In this document: in pieces, positions 12,339 through 24,699 of the stretch | Position numbering within the stretch: position 1 is the stretch's first letter | How the letters are laid out: every line of letters begins with the position of its first letter | The notes under the pieces: generated by a model | The model's input: only the letters and a program-made list of their open reading frames with translations | Told to the model about the DNA's origin: nothing | Database searches by the model: none | Translations under genes and position numbers: made by a program | Assembly (NCBI GenBank): GCA_032719365.1 | Contig: CM064862.1 | Location: 1,562,501-1,626,500, forward strand | Source of the DNA: Prinsepia uniflora | Taxonomy: Eukaryota; Streptophyta; Magnoliopsida; Rosales; Rosaceae | Length of the DNA: 64,000 nt | Direction: 5' to 3'

Positions 12339-14008
12339 TCACACTCTGGGTCTGTCTTGGTTGATTGTGATCCCCTTCTTCTTGCCGGTGGACATGTCCT
12401 CAGCAGAGACGCTCAAGATTCCATTTGCATCGATATCGAAACAAACATCAAACTTAGGAATGCCCTTAGGCGCCGGAGCAATGTCATGCAGGACAAACTC
12501 ATCCAAATGGTTGTTATTCAAAGTTGATGCATTCTCACCCTCATAAATGGCGAATTTGATACTACGTTGGTTGTCACAAATCGTCGTTAAAGTTGTCTTT
12601 TTAACAACGGGGACTCTCGTATTTCTTGGCACCACAAATGTCATGACATTTTTAGCGCCGGTAGACGTCATCGTCTCCACCCCAAGCGACATAGGAATGA
12701 CATCCGAAAGCGTGAAGTCCTGAAGCTTCCCTTTTCCATTCCCACTCAAGATTGCAGCTTGGATGGCGGCGCCGCATGCCACGGCCTCGTCGGGATTAAC
12801 ACTCAGGCACAACTCCTTCCCCTTGAAAACATTTTGTAACAGCTCTTGAATTTTTGGAATTCTAGAAGAACCACCAACGAGAACAACATCATCGACATTG
12901 CTTATGTCCATTTTGGCATCCTTCAAACACTTTTCCACCGGCTCCATGCACTTGCTGAAGATATCCATGTTCATTTTTTCAAACTTTTTGCGGCTAAAAG
13001 TTGTGTGAAAATCTTTACCCTCGTACCATGAGTCAATTTCAATCTCAATTTCAAATGAATGCGAGAGTGCTTTCTTCGCCTTTTCGCACTCGGTTTTTGC
13101 CCTGCGGAGAGCCTTTGAATTTCCCAAAATGTCCACTTTTTGCTTTCTCTTGAATTCCTCCACGCAGAAACTCACCATTCTGTTATCCAAGTCCTCACCG
13201 CCAAGGTGAGTGTCTCCAGCGGTGGCTTTCACTTCAAATTTACTGTTGCAAATGGTAAGTAATGACACATCTAAAGTGCCGCCACCCCAATCAAATATCA
13301 TTACATTTCTCTTATTGTTTAAACCTGCCTTCTTATCAAGGCCATATGCAAGGGCAGCGGCTGTGGGCTCGTTGATAATACGTAGGACCTTCAACCCGGC
13401 AATAGCACCAGCATTTTTCGTAGCCTGACGTTGAGAGTTGTTGAAGTAAGAGGGGACGGTGATGACAGCATTTTTCACAGTTGAGCAAAGGTAGGCCTCG
13501 GCGATTTCGCGCATCTTTTTTAGAACCATGGATGAAATTTGTTCCGCAGCAAATTGTTTTTCTTGGCCGCTCTGGCTTACAACAATCCTTGGCTTGCCAC
13601 TAGGACCTTCAATGACTTTGAAAGGCCACAACTTCATATCACTTTGAACGCAAGGATCACTAAATCTCCTTCCAATTAAACGCTTTGCATCTGAAAAAAA
13701 AAAAATTGATGCCAATTAAAATTTTGTGAATTTGAAAATTAGCAACAAAATAACAAATACGAAAGAATCCATCATTTTTATTAATCGTACGTACCAAAGA
13801 TTGAGTTGGCGGGATTTCTTCCAATTTGGTTGAATGCATCATCGCCTAACAACCTCTTATTTTCAATGAATGCAACATAAGATCGAGTGGTTCTGTTGCC
13901 TTGATCGTTGGCTATGATTTGTGCATGATCATCTTGCCACACAGCCACGCACGAATATGTTGTGCCAAGATCAATCCCGATCGCATGGCCTTGATCTGAT
14001 CCAGCCAT
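12339..14008 (-). CDS. Gene A: lidless HSP70-like chaperone, 521 aa
   Basis: Two exons: 14008-13795 and 13690-12339, intron 13691-13794 (104 bp, GT-AG), splitting the Asp codon before AKRLIGRRFSD. The joined frame is open. HSP70s are ATP-driven chaperones, typically about 650 aa. Visible: phosphate loop GIDLGTTYSC (residues 11-20), catalytic Lys in AKRLIGR (74), INEPTAAALAYG (Glu179), FDWGGGTLDV (Asp205; family usually DLGGGT), VGGSSRIP (343-350). The usual DLLLLDV linker is altered to DFTLSDV, followed by a beta-sandwich substrate domain ending NGILSVSAEDMSTGKKKGITI. It stops nine residues later, so the helical lid and EEVD are absent. Start chosen at the MAGSDQGHAIGIDLGTT Met. Closest sister here is gene D. 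It is probably expressed and cytosolic or nuclear, since there is no targeting signal. Peptide-holding ability without a lid is uncertain. Confidence 0.92.
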
Positions 14009-14083
14009 TTTTTCGATTAAAAACTTGGAGAAGAGAAGCTAGCTGCTGGTTTTCAAAGCTTAACAAGAAGTTGGTGATCGCAG

Positions 14084-14109
14084 ACTATATATATATATAT
14101 ATATATAAA
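14084..14109 (-). promoter_or_regulatory. TATA-rich core promoter candidate of gene A
   Basis: A (TA)n stretch reading TTTTATATATATA on the minus strand lies about 76-100 bp upstream of the gene A start. Position fits a TATA box; no clear heat-shock element (alternating GAA/TTC) was identified. Confidence 0.4.
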
Positions 14110-14112
14110 AGA

Positions 14113-14490
14113 AATTAAAGTGAACAGATAAATGAAAAGTGAAAGTCAATATATAGGGAGGTAATGTACGAGTGAGAGTCAATATAATGTACGGGAAAAC
14201 CTCTTCGTTTTACCATTTTTAATTCGTGTACTTTCTCTATATGTATGCCATTGTTGAAACCTTTCAAATTTGAGAACATGAAGATTATCTCTGCCAATTA
14301 AAAAGATAAAAGTTTCGTATTGAATCGTTCATTTAATTGACAGAACATATAAGGTAAACTACCACATATCATAGCATTGATTTAGAACTTTACAAATATT
14401 CTTTCAATAAAAATCAATGGAAGTTGACCAGGTTTTAAACTTTAGAATTTGTCATCTATAATACAATTAAGTCGATTAAATTTTTCGAAG

Positions 14491-14526
<36 letters not shown>

Positions 14527-14655
14527 TTCACCATCAAATTACGCAATTCCCTTTGGATACTCGGCATAATGATGGCCACATATAATTATAAATATGAAGC
14601 TGCTCTGGTCTTCTTGTCTTTATATTTACAAGGGAGTTGGGAGGGGTCACCAGCA
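14113..14655. other. Upstream region of gene A, no gene seen
   Basis: AT-rich with a (TA)n run around 14491-14525. No coding region or recognised element. Confidence 0.5.
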
Positions 14656-14659
14656 ATAC

Positions 14660-14795
14660 AAACCTCGCAACGACTTAGAACAATTCAAAGTCATTAGTCA
14701 TGCATGAAACAAACCCTGCAATAGTATGCCATGGCGACATGCTCATGGTCTCTATATAAATTACCAAATTATAAGGAAAAGAAGAATCATTCGTG
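14660..14795. repeat. Conserved upstream block of the HSP70 cluster (copy 1)
   Basis: Contains cgacttagaacaattcaaag, tgcatgaaacaaa and tctatataaa...aaggaaaagaa. Matching blocks lie near 50650-50785, 60195-60280 and 62700-62785. It sits about 0.7 kb upstream of gene A. Confidence 0.65.
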
Positions 14796-14799
14796 AAAG

Positions 14800-15215
14800 G
14801 CAAAAAATATCTCACCATACTGTTGTACTACCCTTATAATTTATCGAATTATCTTTGTATGTGTATATATTATAATCAGAATCATTTTTTCTTTAAATTA
14901 TCATGTTAAGATCATATCCGTAAAAAATTAATAAGATAAGAGATTGTTTAGACATTTATATATATCAACGAAGTTGATAATTTGCCATGAAGATATTAAT
15001 TCTTACCAAAATCGTTGATTTTTTTGTTTGTACATGTGAATTTCTAAACGACCTCGAATATTTTTTATTTTTTATGGGTGATAATCTTGACATGATGATT
15101 TAGAGATTGAACTGTTCCGATTATAATATATGTATAAAGATAATTCGATAAATTGAAAATGTAGTACGAGGAGATACCACTAGGATATCACCATGATGAG
15201 ATGCAAGTATTTTCC
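14800..15215. mobile_element. Foldback MITE-like element (copy 1)
   Basis: Large imperfect inverted repeat. The left arm (gtactac at 14825, then tttatcgaattat and attataatc) is mirrored by the right arm (gattataat, ataattcgataaa, gtagtac at 15161-15167). No coding capacity. Related copies lie at about 27990-28575 and 31576-31945, with a partial one near 57000-57080. Confidence 0.7.
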
Positions 15216-15504
15216 AAAAGAAAGTTTAGTATCTTGCAATTTGCTCACCCGTGTCTTAATGCTTTTTAATTTTAAGAAATAAAAAAATAACATGAATATT
15301 TTTTTTTTGATATAATGGAATTGAGAAAGGAGATTACATTATACACATTGGGTATCGATATTTCTTTGCACAAAATTCAAAATTTTTAAACTCCTCACAT
15401 AACAAGTGGACAAAACTATACTAATAAAAACATTTATTAAATTTCGAAAAAACATGTTGGTGGAGATAAGTATGCACTCTATCCCTACATTTTATTAATT
15501 AATT

Positions 15505-15542
<38 letters not shown>

Positions 15543-15687
15543 CACGTCTTGCCCAAGTTGTACTTATTAGTTTTCTTTTTTAGTTATGCTCACAATTACA
15601 TATTGTGGTTATCAACCATCGTTGGAAAATTTCCAATTATAAATACCCCATTACATTTTAAAATATGTCCGACTTTAGTACAAGGTC
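15216..15687. other. AT-rich spacer, no feature seen
   Basis: Contains a (TA)n run at about 15511-15539. No gene or repeat recognised beyond that. Confidence 0.5.
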
Positions 15688-15692
15688 AATTT

Positions 15693-16042
15693 TGAAGGTT
15701 TTTATGGAGTCTCAAACCTTCACAAGTTGGGAAACCGAGGAAGGTTTTCATGGAGTCTCCAACCTTCACAAGTTGGGAAACCGAGAAAGAGAGAGATCAG
15801 AGAGATAGAGAGTAGTCTTTGAGATCTTTGTGAGGGAAAATTGTTTTTCTCATTAGTTGAACCAATATCGATTACAAAGAATATATATACATATAGTGAA
15901 TTTAATGAAAACTGATCTAACAAACTCATAGCTAGCATCGTCCTACAACTGTAGACAGACAGCTGGATAACTAACCTATAACAACTTAGCTTCTAATAAT
16001 TGACCTTTCTAACAACTAGCTAATGATCATAGCTATCTAACA
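15693..16042 (-). repeat. 3' LTR of Copia-2 (about 350 bp)
   Basis: Shares the block from about 15810 to 16042 (gtctttgagatctttgtgag onward) with 27543-27770. The distal part has a 46-bp tandem duplication (ggtttttatggagtctcaaa... twice, 15698-15786) that the other LTR lacks. The outer end is inferred from the TSD and is less certain. Confidence 0.75.
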
Positions 16043-16139
16043 CCCTCCCTCAATTTGATGTTGGAGAGAAGAAGCAGAAGATTGTTTTGAAAGTACTCAA
16101 ATTGTGGAGTATGAAGTCCATGAGTCATCATGTCAGCCA

Positions 16140-16835
16140 ATTACTCTGAAGAGGAAATGTGAGCCAAAGTGAGAGTCTTCGATTGAACACGTTCACGAAT
16201 GAAGTGAACATCGATCTCCACGTGTTTAGTTCTGCCATGAAAAACCGGATTATGTGTCATTTGAATTGCAGACACACTGTCGCACCAGAGGTGAGGCACA
16301 CGAGTTGGAGTGAGTTTGAGATCAGAAAGCAAATATGAGATCCACAAAATTTCACAGGCAGTGTTCGCAAGGAACCTGTATTCTGCCTCAGTAGAGGATC
16401 GAGAGACGGTCGTTTGCTTTTTAGCTCCCCAGGAAAGGGGGCTGTGGCCAAGAAAAACGATGTGCCCCGAGGTAGAGTGGCGTGTGTTTGGGTGACCACC
16501 TTAATCTGCGTCAGAAAAGGCACGAACATGAAAGGGTCCTGGAGTGTAGTGAAGACCACAACTGATTGAGCCTTTGATGTATCGTAAGATCATTTTGACA
16601 GCCACCATGTGGATGTCAGCGGGAGCATGCATGAATTGACAAACCGTGTTGGCAGTAAACACAATATTGTGACGTGTGAAGGTAAGGTACTGAAAAAAAC
16701 ACCAACCATGCTACGATACAACGTAGGATCAAGAAAAGGTGTACCATCATGAAGCAAGAGCTTTGTATCGGGTACCATAGGTGTGGTCACTGAACTGTAG
16801 TTGCTCATGCCCACCTTGGCTAAGAGAGTAGTGGC
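16140..16835 (-). pseudogene. Copia-2 RNase H and C-terminal RT part
   Basis: Frames at 16835-16590 (AKVGMSNYSSVTTPMVPDTK, LYRSMVG) and 16560-16141 (LWCDSVSAIQMTHNPVFHGR, TKHVEIDVHFIRERV) match the end of Copia pol. The frame is broken between pieces. The upstream part continues beyond the solo LTR, from 20377. Confidence 0.85.
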
Positions 16836-16840
16836 GTACT

Positions 16841-19800
16841 TGTAACGACCCATCCCGGAATTCGGGATTAGATTACTAACTAATCATGATTAGCAGGATT
16901 AGTCGGTGATTAGTTGGGCGAAATCGGACGAACGGTGCAAAATGACCGTTTTGCCCCTAGTCGTGGGTAAAACGTTGACTTTTATTCGGGCAGTCAAATG
17001 GACTTTGATCGATGACCGTGACGTAGTCTGGGACGTCACGAGTTCATAGACAGGTGGCACGTTCGATTCCGACGTTCGTGGTGAAAGTTATGACGTTCGG
17101 AAATTCGGGGGCATTTTCGTAATTTGGACGAGATAAGGGTATATGTTGACTTTTTGATCGGGAGGTCCGATGGCCGAGGGCTAAGGACCGTTAGGAAGGT
17201 CTCGATGTCCTGAGTACGATGACAGGTGACACGTCGAAATCGGACTTCGAACGGGAAAGTTACGAGTCTGGATTGCATGAGGGCATTTTGGTAATTTTTG
17301 TTCTGGGGGCAAAATGGTAATTTGTGTTGCAGGGGAACTGTTTGATTGCCGCGAAAACAGAGTCTGATGCCCACGCCGTGAGTGACTGCCCCAATTGTTT
17401 TGTTCTATGAATTGTTTAACAAATTAACTTAGAAAATTGGGTTAGTGGCTGTTGAGTGGGGAATTGGCGTGCTGGGTGAGCAGCACGGGCACCATTGTTA
17501 ATGGTTCTGAGTTCTTGTGGGGGACAGTGGGCTCTGGGCTGGTAATTTTGTTTATGCCATGGGGAGTGTTGAGCAGGGCACGAGGGGCATTGTTTATGTT
17601 CGAGTGGGAGTGAAACAGGTGCACTGAGCGGGTGTTGGTGCTCTGGGGCGGTGCTGGAGCTCTTGAGGTGGAGAGAAAAACAGGGACATTGTGGGAGACA
17701 AGGTCGACCTTCCCAAGGCTGAATTGAGAGAGGAGAGGAACGGGAAGAGATCGAGGGAGAATTAGTAGTGTGTCGTGAGGGTCAGAGAGAGCTAGGGAGA
17801 ATTAGAGGGTCGAGCTGGGAGGAGAAATTACACCCAGAAACCTGAAACTATGTTTAATCAATTCAAAAATTCAAGTCGAAATGTAGGCCAACCCAAGCCA
17901 ATTCAAGGCTCAATTCAGTCTTCTGGGACATCACTTAGTCGATCCAGATCAAGGGGACCGAAGCTCGAAGCCTGGGGAGCCATGGACAGTCACTACTGAG
18001 TAGCAGAAAAACCGAGCTTGGAGTCGTGGTCATGGAGGTAAGCTCTTGTGAAATTGAGTTCACAACCATGGTGTGGGTGAGTCTACGATGCTTCCCCACT
18101 AATCAATTGAAGGAATCAGTGACATTGTGTTGAACTGGGAGGATGAACTTCAAGTACGATTTGAGTTCAGTTGAGTTGGTTTTAGACCGTGTCGATTTGA
18201 ATGAGTATTACAGACCCCTAATTGAGTGTATTGCGAGTCTAGTTATGGGATCAATTGAAGAAATTAGATGGTTTCTCGCAGGAATTTGATCGGGTCGAGT
18301 CGCGGGTGAAATGGCCTGTTTACCAGTAATCCGGGTTGGAACGACGACTGTACACCGCACTGTAGCAGGCGCGTGGCTTCCACGCGCATCCGCTTGCGGC
18401 GGCGCGTGAGGGCCTTCTGGGACGGTTTCTCAAGGTGAGTTCAAAACGACTTCTGTCCTACACGATGTGACGAACATTTTAGCGTTGATTTCGAGCTTAA
18501 CGGACACCGTTTCAATGTGGTTCCGAGGGCCCGAAGATTTCCGTTACGTTTCTAATTAACGATTAATTCCCGGAAAATTTTGGGAAATTAGTATGTTTTT
18601 ATGTAAGCCCTTAGTGACCCTAAAGTATGTTTTCGGGCGGGATTTGAAATTTCTGAAAAATATCGGAAATTACGGAAATGCGCGCAGCGTGGGAAAACGA
18701 GCTTATTGAATGGTGGGTGAGTGGACGTTGCTTTCAAATTTAATGCATGCATAAATTATTTCTATGATTTTTATGATTATGATTATAAGTTGTGATTGAT
18801 TTCGATTTTCGTATTTATACGTATTCGATTCCCGTATTTATACGTATTTTTACTATACATGTGGAAATACTCGTATTTCGAGATTATGTTTACTCTTATG
18901 CTTGATGATGGTTTAACGAATGGTTTTGCATGAATTGCGCGTGCCATGTCTTAATAAGGTTTGAATATGAATGTGAGTATACTTATGATTTTGACACTTT
19001 TTTAGAGAACGTTCCGGATTTGCACGTTTTACGAGATTTCGAGTTATTGTGATTTAATCACTGTTGATGTTTGAATCTGGGAATTGAAATGAGACTTGTG
19101 ATTTTGAGGATTTTAAAAATGGGTTTTGAGTATGTTTTGATTGGATCGTGATTTTGGTGATTATGATTGTGGTTTTTATGTGTTGAAAATGAGATTTGAG
19201 AAAGAAGTGATTTCTAAGAATTAAAAATGGATTTGAAAAAGATGATTTCAGGCTTGATGCTCGGGGCACAAAAGTAACTTTGATTTACGAGATTTCGGTT
19301 TTCGAAAATTTAAAGCGGATTCTTGGTTTGGGTTCGGGATGATGCTTCTGGATGCCGGCTTACGGAATCATTGTTGCGAATTCGAATTCGGGAAGGGGAA
19401 AGGATTTAATAAAGTGATTTGTTCTGATTTTGCATGCCCCGTGTTTAATGATAATTTGATTATGTTTGTGAAGTATGATTTGGGAAAAGGAATGTGGAAA
19501 TTCGGACCATGGGTCCTGTTGTGAAAAATGTGATTTTGGGATGGACCCCGCGTTGTTGTGATTGAAAAATGTGTTGGGTTTAAAGACCTGTTGGAAACTG
19601 TTTTGGGTTTAAAGACCTGGTGCTATTGCTGGAGCACGTTTTGAGTTTAAAGACTCGGTTAATTGACGACGGGGGAGGGCCCTTAATGAGTTTAAAGACT
19701 CGTGAGTTTAAAGACTCGGTTATTGTGATACCCCCGAGGCCTATTGATTATGATTTGAGTTTAAAGACTCGTCGAAATCCCTGGAAGGCCTGATTATGCG

Positions 19801-20371
19801 CATGGTTTTGAGTTTAAAGACTCGGGCGCACTTGATATCCAGCAAACTGATTGATTGTGATTCATTGATATTCTCTGATGATTGAGTGTGTTGGGCAGTG
19901 GCCCGGTTTATACGTTGATGGATTTGGGTGATGTCGTATACTTGGACTCGGATTTTGTGGTTTTGGGTTGTGGCCCTGTGTTTATGATTGCGGGCTATGA
20001 CCCGAAGGTTAAGAAAAGGAAAACGATTTTGATTTTTCATATACGGATTTTTTTTATGTTGAAAACGTAACGGATTGCGAAATGATTTTTGTATGCATGC
20101 ATTGGTTTTTACTTGGAGGGTAAAGACGTCTTTCCGTAACTGTTTTATAAACTGAATTCTTTTTGTCCACTCACACCTTTTGGTTTTTATTGACCCTCCA
20201 GGTCGTGGCGCGTTGTTCGAGACTGTACGAGGGGCGGAGGCATGAGTAAGTACGTGTGGCTATCCCTGGTTTGGCAAGTACTGAGGGTAACTTGGGATTT
20301 TCAGTCATCTTGCCAGACGGGAGCAGGACCGGGCACGGTTATCGATGCCCCTTTCGGGGGCGGTCCTGTCA
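16841..20371 (+). mobile_element. Gypsy solo LTR (3531 bp), TSD gtact
   Basis: Starts TGTAACGACCCATCCCGG at 16841 and ends ggtcctgtca at 20371. Exact 5-bp duplication gtact at 16836-16840 and 20372-20376. There is no internal region, primer site or coding sequence, so the element was reduced to one LTR by recombination. It contains an array of gagtttaaagactcg motifs at 19575-19830. Confidence 0.95.
19575..19830. repeat. Array of near-palindromic GAGTTTAAAGACTC motifs
   Basis: About seven copies; the first two read gggtttaaagacctg. Homologous arrays are in the other Gypsy LTRs at 23925-24135, 41394-41637 and 45573-45830. Confidence 0.9.
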
Positions 20372-20376
20372 GTACT

Positions 20377-21573
20377 TCTGCTGATGAAGGAAGATCCCTA
20401 ATTCAGAATAGACAATGTGCAAGCCAAGCAAATACGAGAGGTGTCCTAGATCCTTCATATCAAATTCCTTATCAAGAGCCTTGATGCGATGATCAATTCA
20501 TGTAGTAGTGTTACTTGTTATAATAATATCGTCGACATAGAGAAGAACAATGAGCAAAGTGGAACCGCAGTGGCAAATGAATAAGGCTGAATCATTAGGA
20601 GATTGGAGGAACCCCAATCGAAGCATATATGAGGTGAACCTTGCATTCCAGGCATAAGGAGCCTCTTCGTCTAAAACACCATGAAGAAAAGCATTCTTTA
20701 CATCAAGTTGGTGAAGCGACCACTTGAATAGAGCAGATAAGGTAAGGACCAAGCGAACGTGGTGTGCTTGGCAACATACCTGCTTCCTGGAGATACCCTT
20801 TTGCCATAAGTCGTGCTTTATATCAAGTAATGGAACCACATGCCTGTTTCTTAACTCGAAATACCCATTTGCACCCAATCCCTTGTTGATGAGAGGAGAG
20901 GGAACTAGTTCCCAAGTCTGTTAGTTATGCAAAGCCTGGTACTCCTCGACCATAGCCTGATCCCACTCAGACTCTTGAAGAGCCTGCTGATAATTTTGAG
21001 GTTCAGTGGTGGAATTGATAACATGAGGTGTACCGTGAACTGTAAGAAAGCCTCTCCTACTCGATTTGTTAATGCCAAGACAAGATCGAGTGATCATAGG
21101 GTGTGTTGAGGTAGAGGAAGAAACAGAAGGTGGTGAAACCTTTGGATGAGTGAGGTAGATAGAGAAGGAAACTGGATCAGGTGAAGCTGCTGAATGAGCA
21201 AGGTCGACAACAAGCTCAATGGGTGATGTAAAGGGTAAGGTAGAGGTAGGTTGAGGAAGTGCAGTAGTGAGGGGAAAAGATGGAGAATCAGGAGATGACA
21301 AAGAGGAACTAGGTACAATAGAAGAGGTGTTAGGAAGTTGGCATGGTGAAGGTGGCATTGAGGAATCTTGGCTTGAGTGATCAGCTGGTGTCAAATTGAG
21401 GGTATGGTGTATAGTAAGGAGAAGAGGGTCAGAAAGAGAAGTACAACTGGACAAGGTGCCTGAAGTATAGGCATGTGCAGATGTGAGTAAGGAAGCAGAG
21501 GTTTGGGACATAGAAGAATTGAACTGAAAGGCAGACTCATCAAAGAGAACATGACGAGAAATGTAGGTACGTA
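20377..21573 (-). pseudogene. Copia-2 reverse transcriptase
   Basis: 21573-20921: Ser/Pro/Thr-rich linker, then NSTTEPQNYQQALQESEWDQ, the typical start of Copia RT. 20878-20498: degraded RT core with HQLDVKNAFLHGVLDEE and catalytic YVDD (LLIVLLYVDDIIITSN). There is a stop between the pieces near 20920. The RT is interrupted on both sides by the solo LTRs. Confidence 0.85.
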
Positions 21574-21578
21574 TGGTA

Positions 21579-24500
21579 TGTAACAACCCGTTCCGAGAGT
21601 CGGGATTAGTAGAGTGGTTAAAGTGTGATTAGTGAGGTTAATCAGTGGTTAGGTGGTCTCGAAAAGTCCGGGAGCCTAGAGTGATAATTTTGCCCTTGGT
21701 CCGGGCAAAATGTTCACTTTTAGTTCGGGTGGTCAAATGGGGGTTGACCAGTGACCAGGACGTAGTTTAGGACGTCACGAATCCATAGGCAGGTGGCACG
21801 CCCGATTCCGACATCCGAGAAGGAAATTGTGATGTTCGGAAGGTCGAGGGCATAACCGTAATTTTGGTAAAATAGGGGGAAAAGTTGACTTTTTGTAGAA
21901 TCGAGTTTTGGTAGGTTGACCTAGGATGGTTAGATAGTTCTTGTCGTCCTGAGTTCGATGACAGGCGGCACGTATTCATCGGACTTACGAGGCGAGAGTT
22001 ACGGGTCTAGGAAGTTTCGATAAAACCGTAAAAATGTGTTAAACAGAAGGGTATTTTGGTCTTTTTGGCTTCTGGGGATTTGTGCAGAGAAAGCAAAAGG
22101 GACGGCTGAGATTGGGCCACATGGGTGAGAGAGAGTGGGGGATGGTGACATGTGGCAAGTGTGTAGTGGGTTCTGGCGGATTCTAAGGTGTGTGCACGGT
22201 TCTATTTTTGGGGTGTACCCGTGCCCGTGTTCGTGTTTGTGCGCAGAAGGAAACAGAAACAGAGGGAGATTGTGAGAGGGAATTGAGAGCAGTGAAGGGT
22301 TGATTGAGGGAGCTGGTGAGTTGTGAGTGTGTGTGGGTGTCCAGAGAAGGAAAGGGAGACGGCAAGAAGGTTGGGAGGTGAGGAAGTCGAGTGGTTGGGC
22401 AGTTGGGAACTGCGGGAAAACCAGGGGTAAATAGCAGGGAGATCGTGAGAATCGTGGCGGTGGCGGCCGTGTACGGGGCAACTGAGGCCGTGGTGGTGTC
22501 GTGCGGGTTGCGGGGAGTCAACCACTACCAGCGGAGCTCACGACGGCGACAGGTTGCAGGTAATTTCTCTTGCCCCGTGTCTATGCTCTGTTTTGGCCGT
22601 GAACTTCAAATCGGAAGTTGTGGCCTGAGAGGTGGAATCGAAGAGTCTAGGGGAGTTTAGGGAGTTCAGTTGAGTCCAGGGCGTCATTTGGTTGAGCTGC
22701 CGTGACGGGAGGTGCACGGTGGAGGTTGGCACGACGGAGGGACTCTATGTGCCCTGTTTTCCCGTTTTGGTTCAAACCAAGAGTCGTGATCCTAGAGACT
22801 GAGTCGAAGGCCTAGGAGAGTCGGGTTAGGTTCCTTGAGGTCCTAGGAACCGTCTGGTGTTGCCACCGTGAAGGGAGGTTACCTGGGCGGCCGGAGAGGA
22901 AAACAGAGGAATTGGGCCGTTTGGTTTCGAGTCTGAGTCGACGGTGTAGGGGATGTGTCGAGGTGATTGGAGGATGGGGATGCTTAGAGTAAGGTTGGAC
23001 GAAGCTATAGGAGAAGGAAGGAGGTGTTTTAGTGCAGGCACGGCGGAGAACCGTTGACGCCGGTTCAAGCTGTAGCCTACTGTGTTGAACCGGGTCGACG
23101 TGAGGTTGAAGGTGCACTGTAGCTGGCGCGTGAGGGCCACGCGCAGCCACTTTGGGCGGCGCGTGGAGGCGCGTGCGGCGGTTCTGGGAGAAACGGTCAA
23201 CATGGGTTTTGGTCTAGGAGTTGTGGTGAGTGCATTGGAGTTGGTTTCGAGTCAATCGGACGTCGTTTGAGGTTAGTTCCGCGAGGGTGAAGGTTTAGGG
23301 TCCCGGGTTCTTACGTTTAGGATTCGGGGATGTTTAAGGGAATTTAGGTGAACCTTCGTAGACGTGTTAGTGACGTAATTTAACGGTGTTTGACAGGATC
23401 GGGATTTTCCGAGGAAGCCGAGGAACGGGCTGGACGTTCGGGACGCGAGTAGGGCTCCGTACTGTGAGTGGACCTCTTCTCTAAACTCGAGCATGCATAA
23501 CTGTTTTCTATAATTGTCTTATGGTTTTTAATCATGATTTTATGTTTATCGAATATGTTTGGTTGGTTTTACATTATTACACGTTTTTCGAGGAAATTGG
23601 TTTTTAGCACGTTTTACGAGGAATGGTTGGTTTCTGGAATTTATGCTATGGTTTTGGGATTTCAAAAGATAAGTGGTTTTCAATGGTTATAAGTGGATTT
23701 TTGGAGCATGATTTCAATGATCAAGGTTTGTGGTTTTAGAAACGGATTTTGGAAATGGAAGTTGGTTTTAAAGTTGAAACGTGGGATTTCCGGATTTGGG
23801 TTCGGAATGACGGTTCTGGATGCCGGAAGGGCATCGGACTAGTGATTTCGGATTCGGGTTTGGATGTAGATTGGTACATGGTTTTCAAATGATTTTGGGA
23901 TTGGATTTGCTGGATCGGAATATTGGGTTTAAAGACCCGGATTTATGTGACGGGGGACCGGCCGGATTGGGTTTAAAGACCCGGATTGAGTTTAAAGACT
24001 CGGGAGTTTAAAGACTCGGATATATATTGATTTTCCCCCGTAGGCCTTGAGTTTAAAGACTCGGGAGTTTAAAGACTCGGATATGATTAAGGCCTGGATT
24101 GAGTTTAAAGACTCGGGAGTTTAAAGACTCGGATAGGTCCAGCAGGTTTGATCGGGAAAATGATGATTTGGTGTTTATGGTTTTGATACGGTTTCTGATA
24201 CTCATGCTATGGTTTCTTATGATACTTTATAGTGTTTCTGTTTCTTATGATGTTTTATAACGATTATTTTATAACTGTGTTCATAACTGTTGGTTATGCA
24301 TGTGGTTTCAAAACGGAGGGTTAAACTCGGTTTTCCTATAAAGTGGTTTTGAACTTTTTGTATTTTCTGGTCCACTCACACTTTTGTTTTAACTTGCCCT
24401 CCAGGTTGTGGAGCGAGTGCGGGGTCTTGACGTCGAGGCAGTGCCCGAGGCATATAAGTCACGCGAGGGGTCCCGGAGTAGTTTAAAGTCTTCCGTGTGC

Positions 24501-24694
24501 GTGTAATTTCTTAGTTTTTATTTTTCTTGTATATTAGTACTATGCTCTGTACATGATAACTTTGGGAGCTTTTGTTAAATCACTCCTGCGTCTGATTGGG
24601 TTCGAGTGAGTTTTACTTGAGTTTTATATCGGGGAGTCAGACGGGAGCGGGATTTACCTCGGGTTTCGGGGTGAAACCGGGGTGGGTCCTGACA
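21579..24694 (+). mobile_element. Gypsy solo LTR (3116 bp), TSD tggta
   Basis: Starts TGTAACAACCCGTTCCGAG and ends gggtcctgaca. Exact tggta duplication at 21574-21578 and 24695-24699. No internal region. GC-richer than its surroundings; the several frames inside (for example 21999-22525) are not genes. Carries the motif array at 23925-24135. Confidence 0.95.
23925..24135. repeat. Array of near-palindromic motifs, two base-paired variants
   Basis: Eight copies. Two read GGGTTTAAAGACCC and the rest GAGTTTAAAGACTC, so a change in the left half is matched in the right half. Confidence 0.9.
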
Positions 24695-24699
24695 TGGTA

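Noticed and set aside
14009..14130. Heat-shock elements upstream of gene A
   Set aside because: No run of three alternating GAA/TTC units was found; only isolated TTC..GAA pairs.
22183..22525. Three overlapping 107-160-codon minus-strand frames
   Set aside because: They lie inside a solo LTR of higher GC content; low-complexity Pro/Ser/Thr/His composition and no conserved motif.
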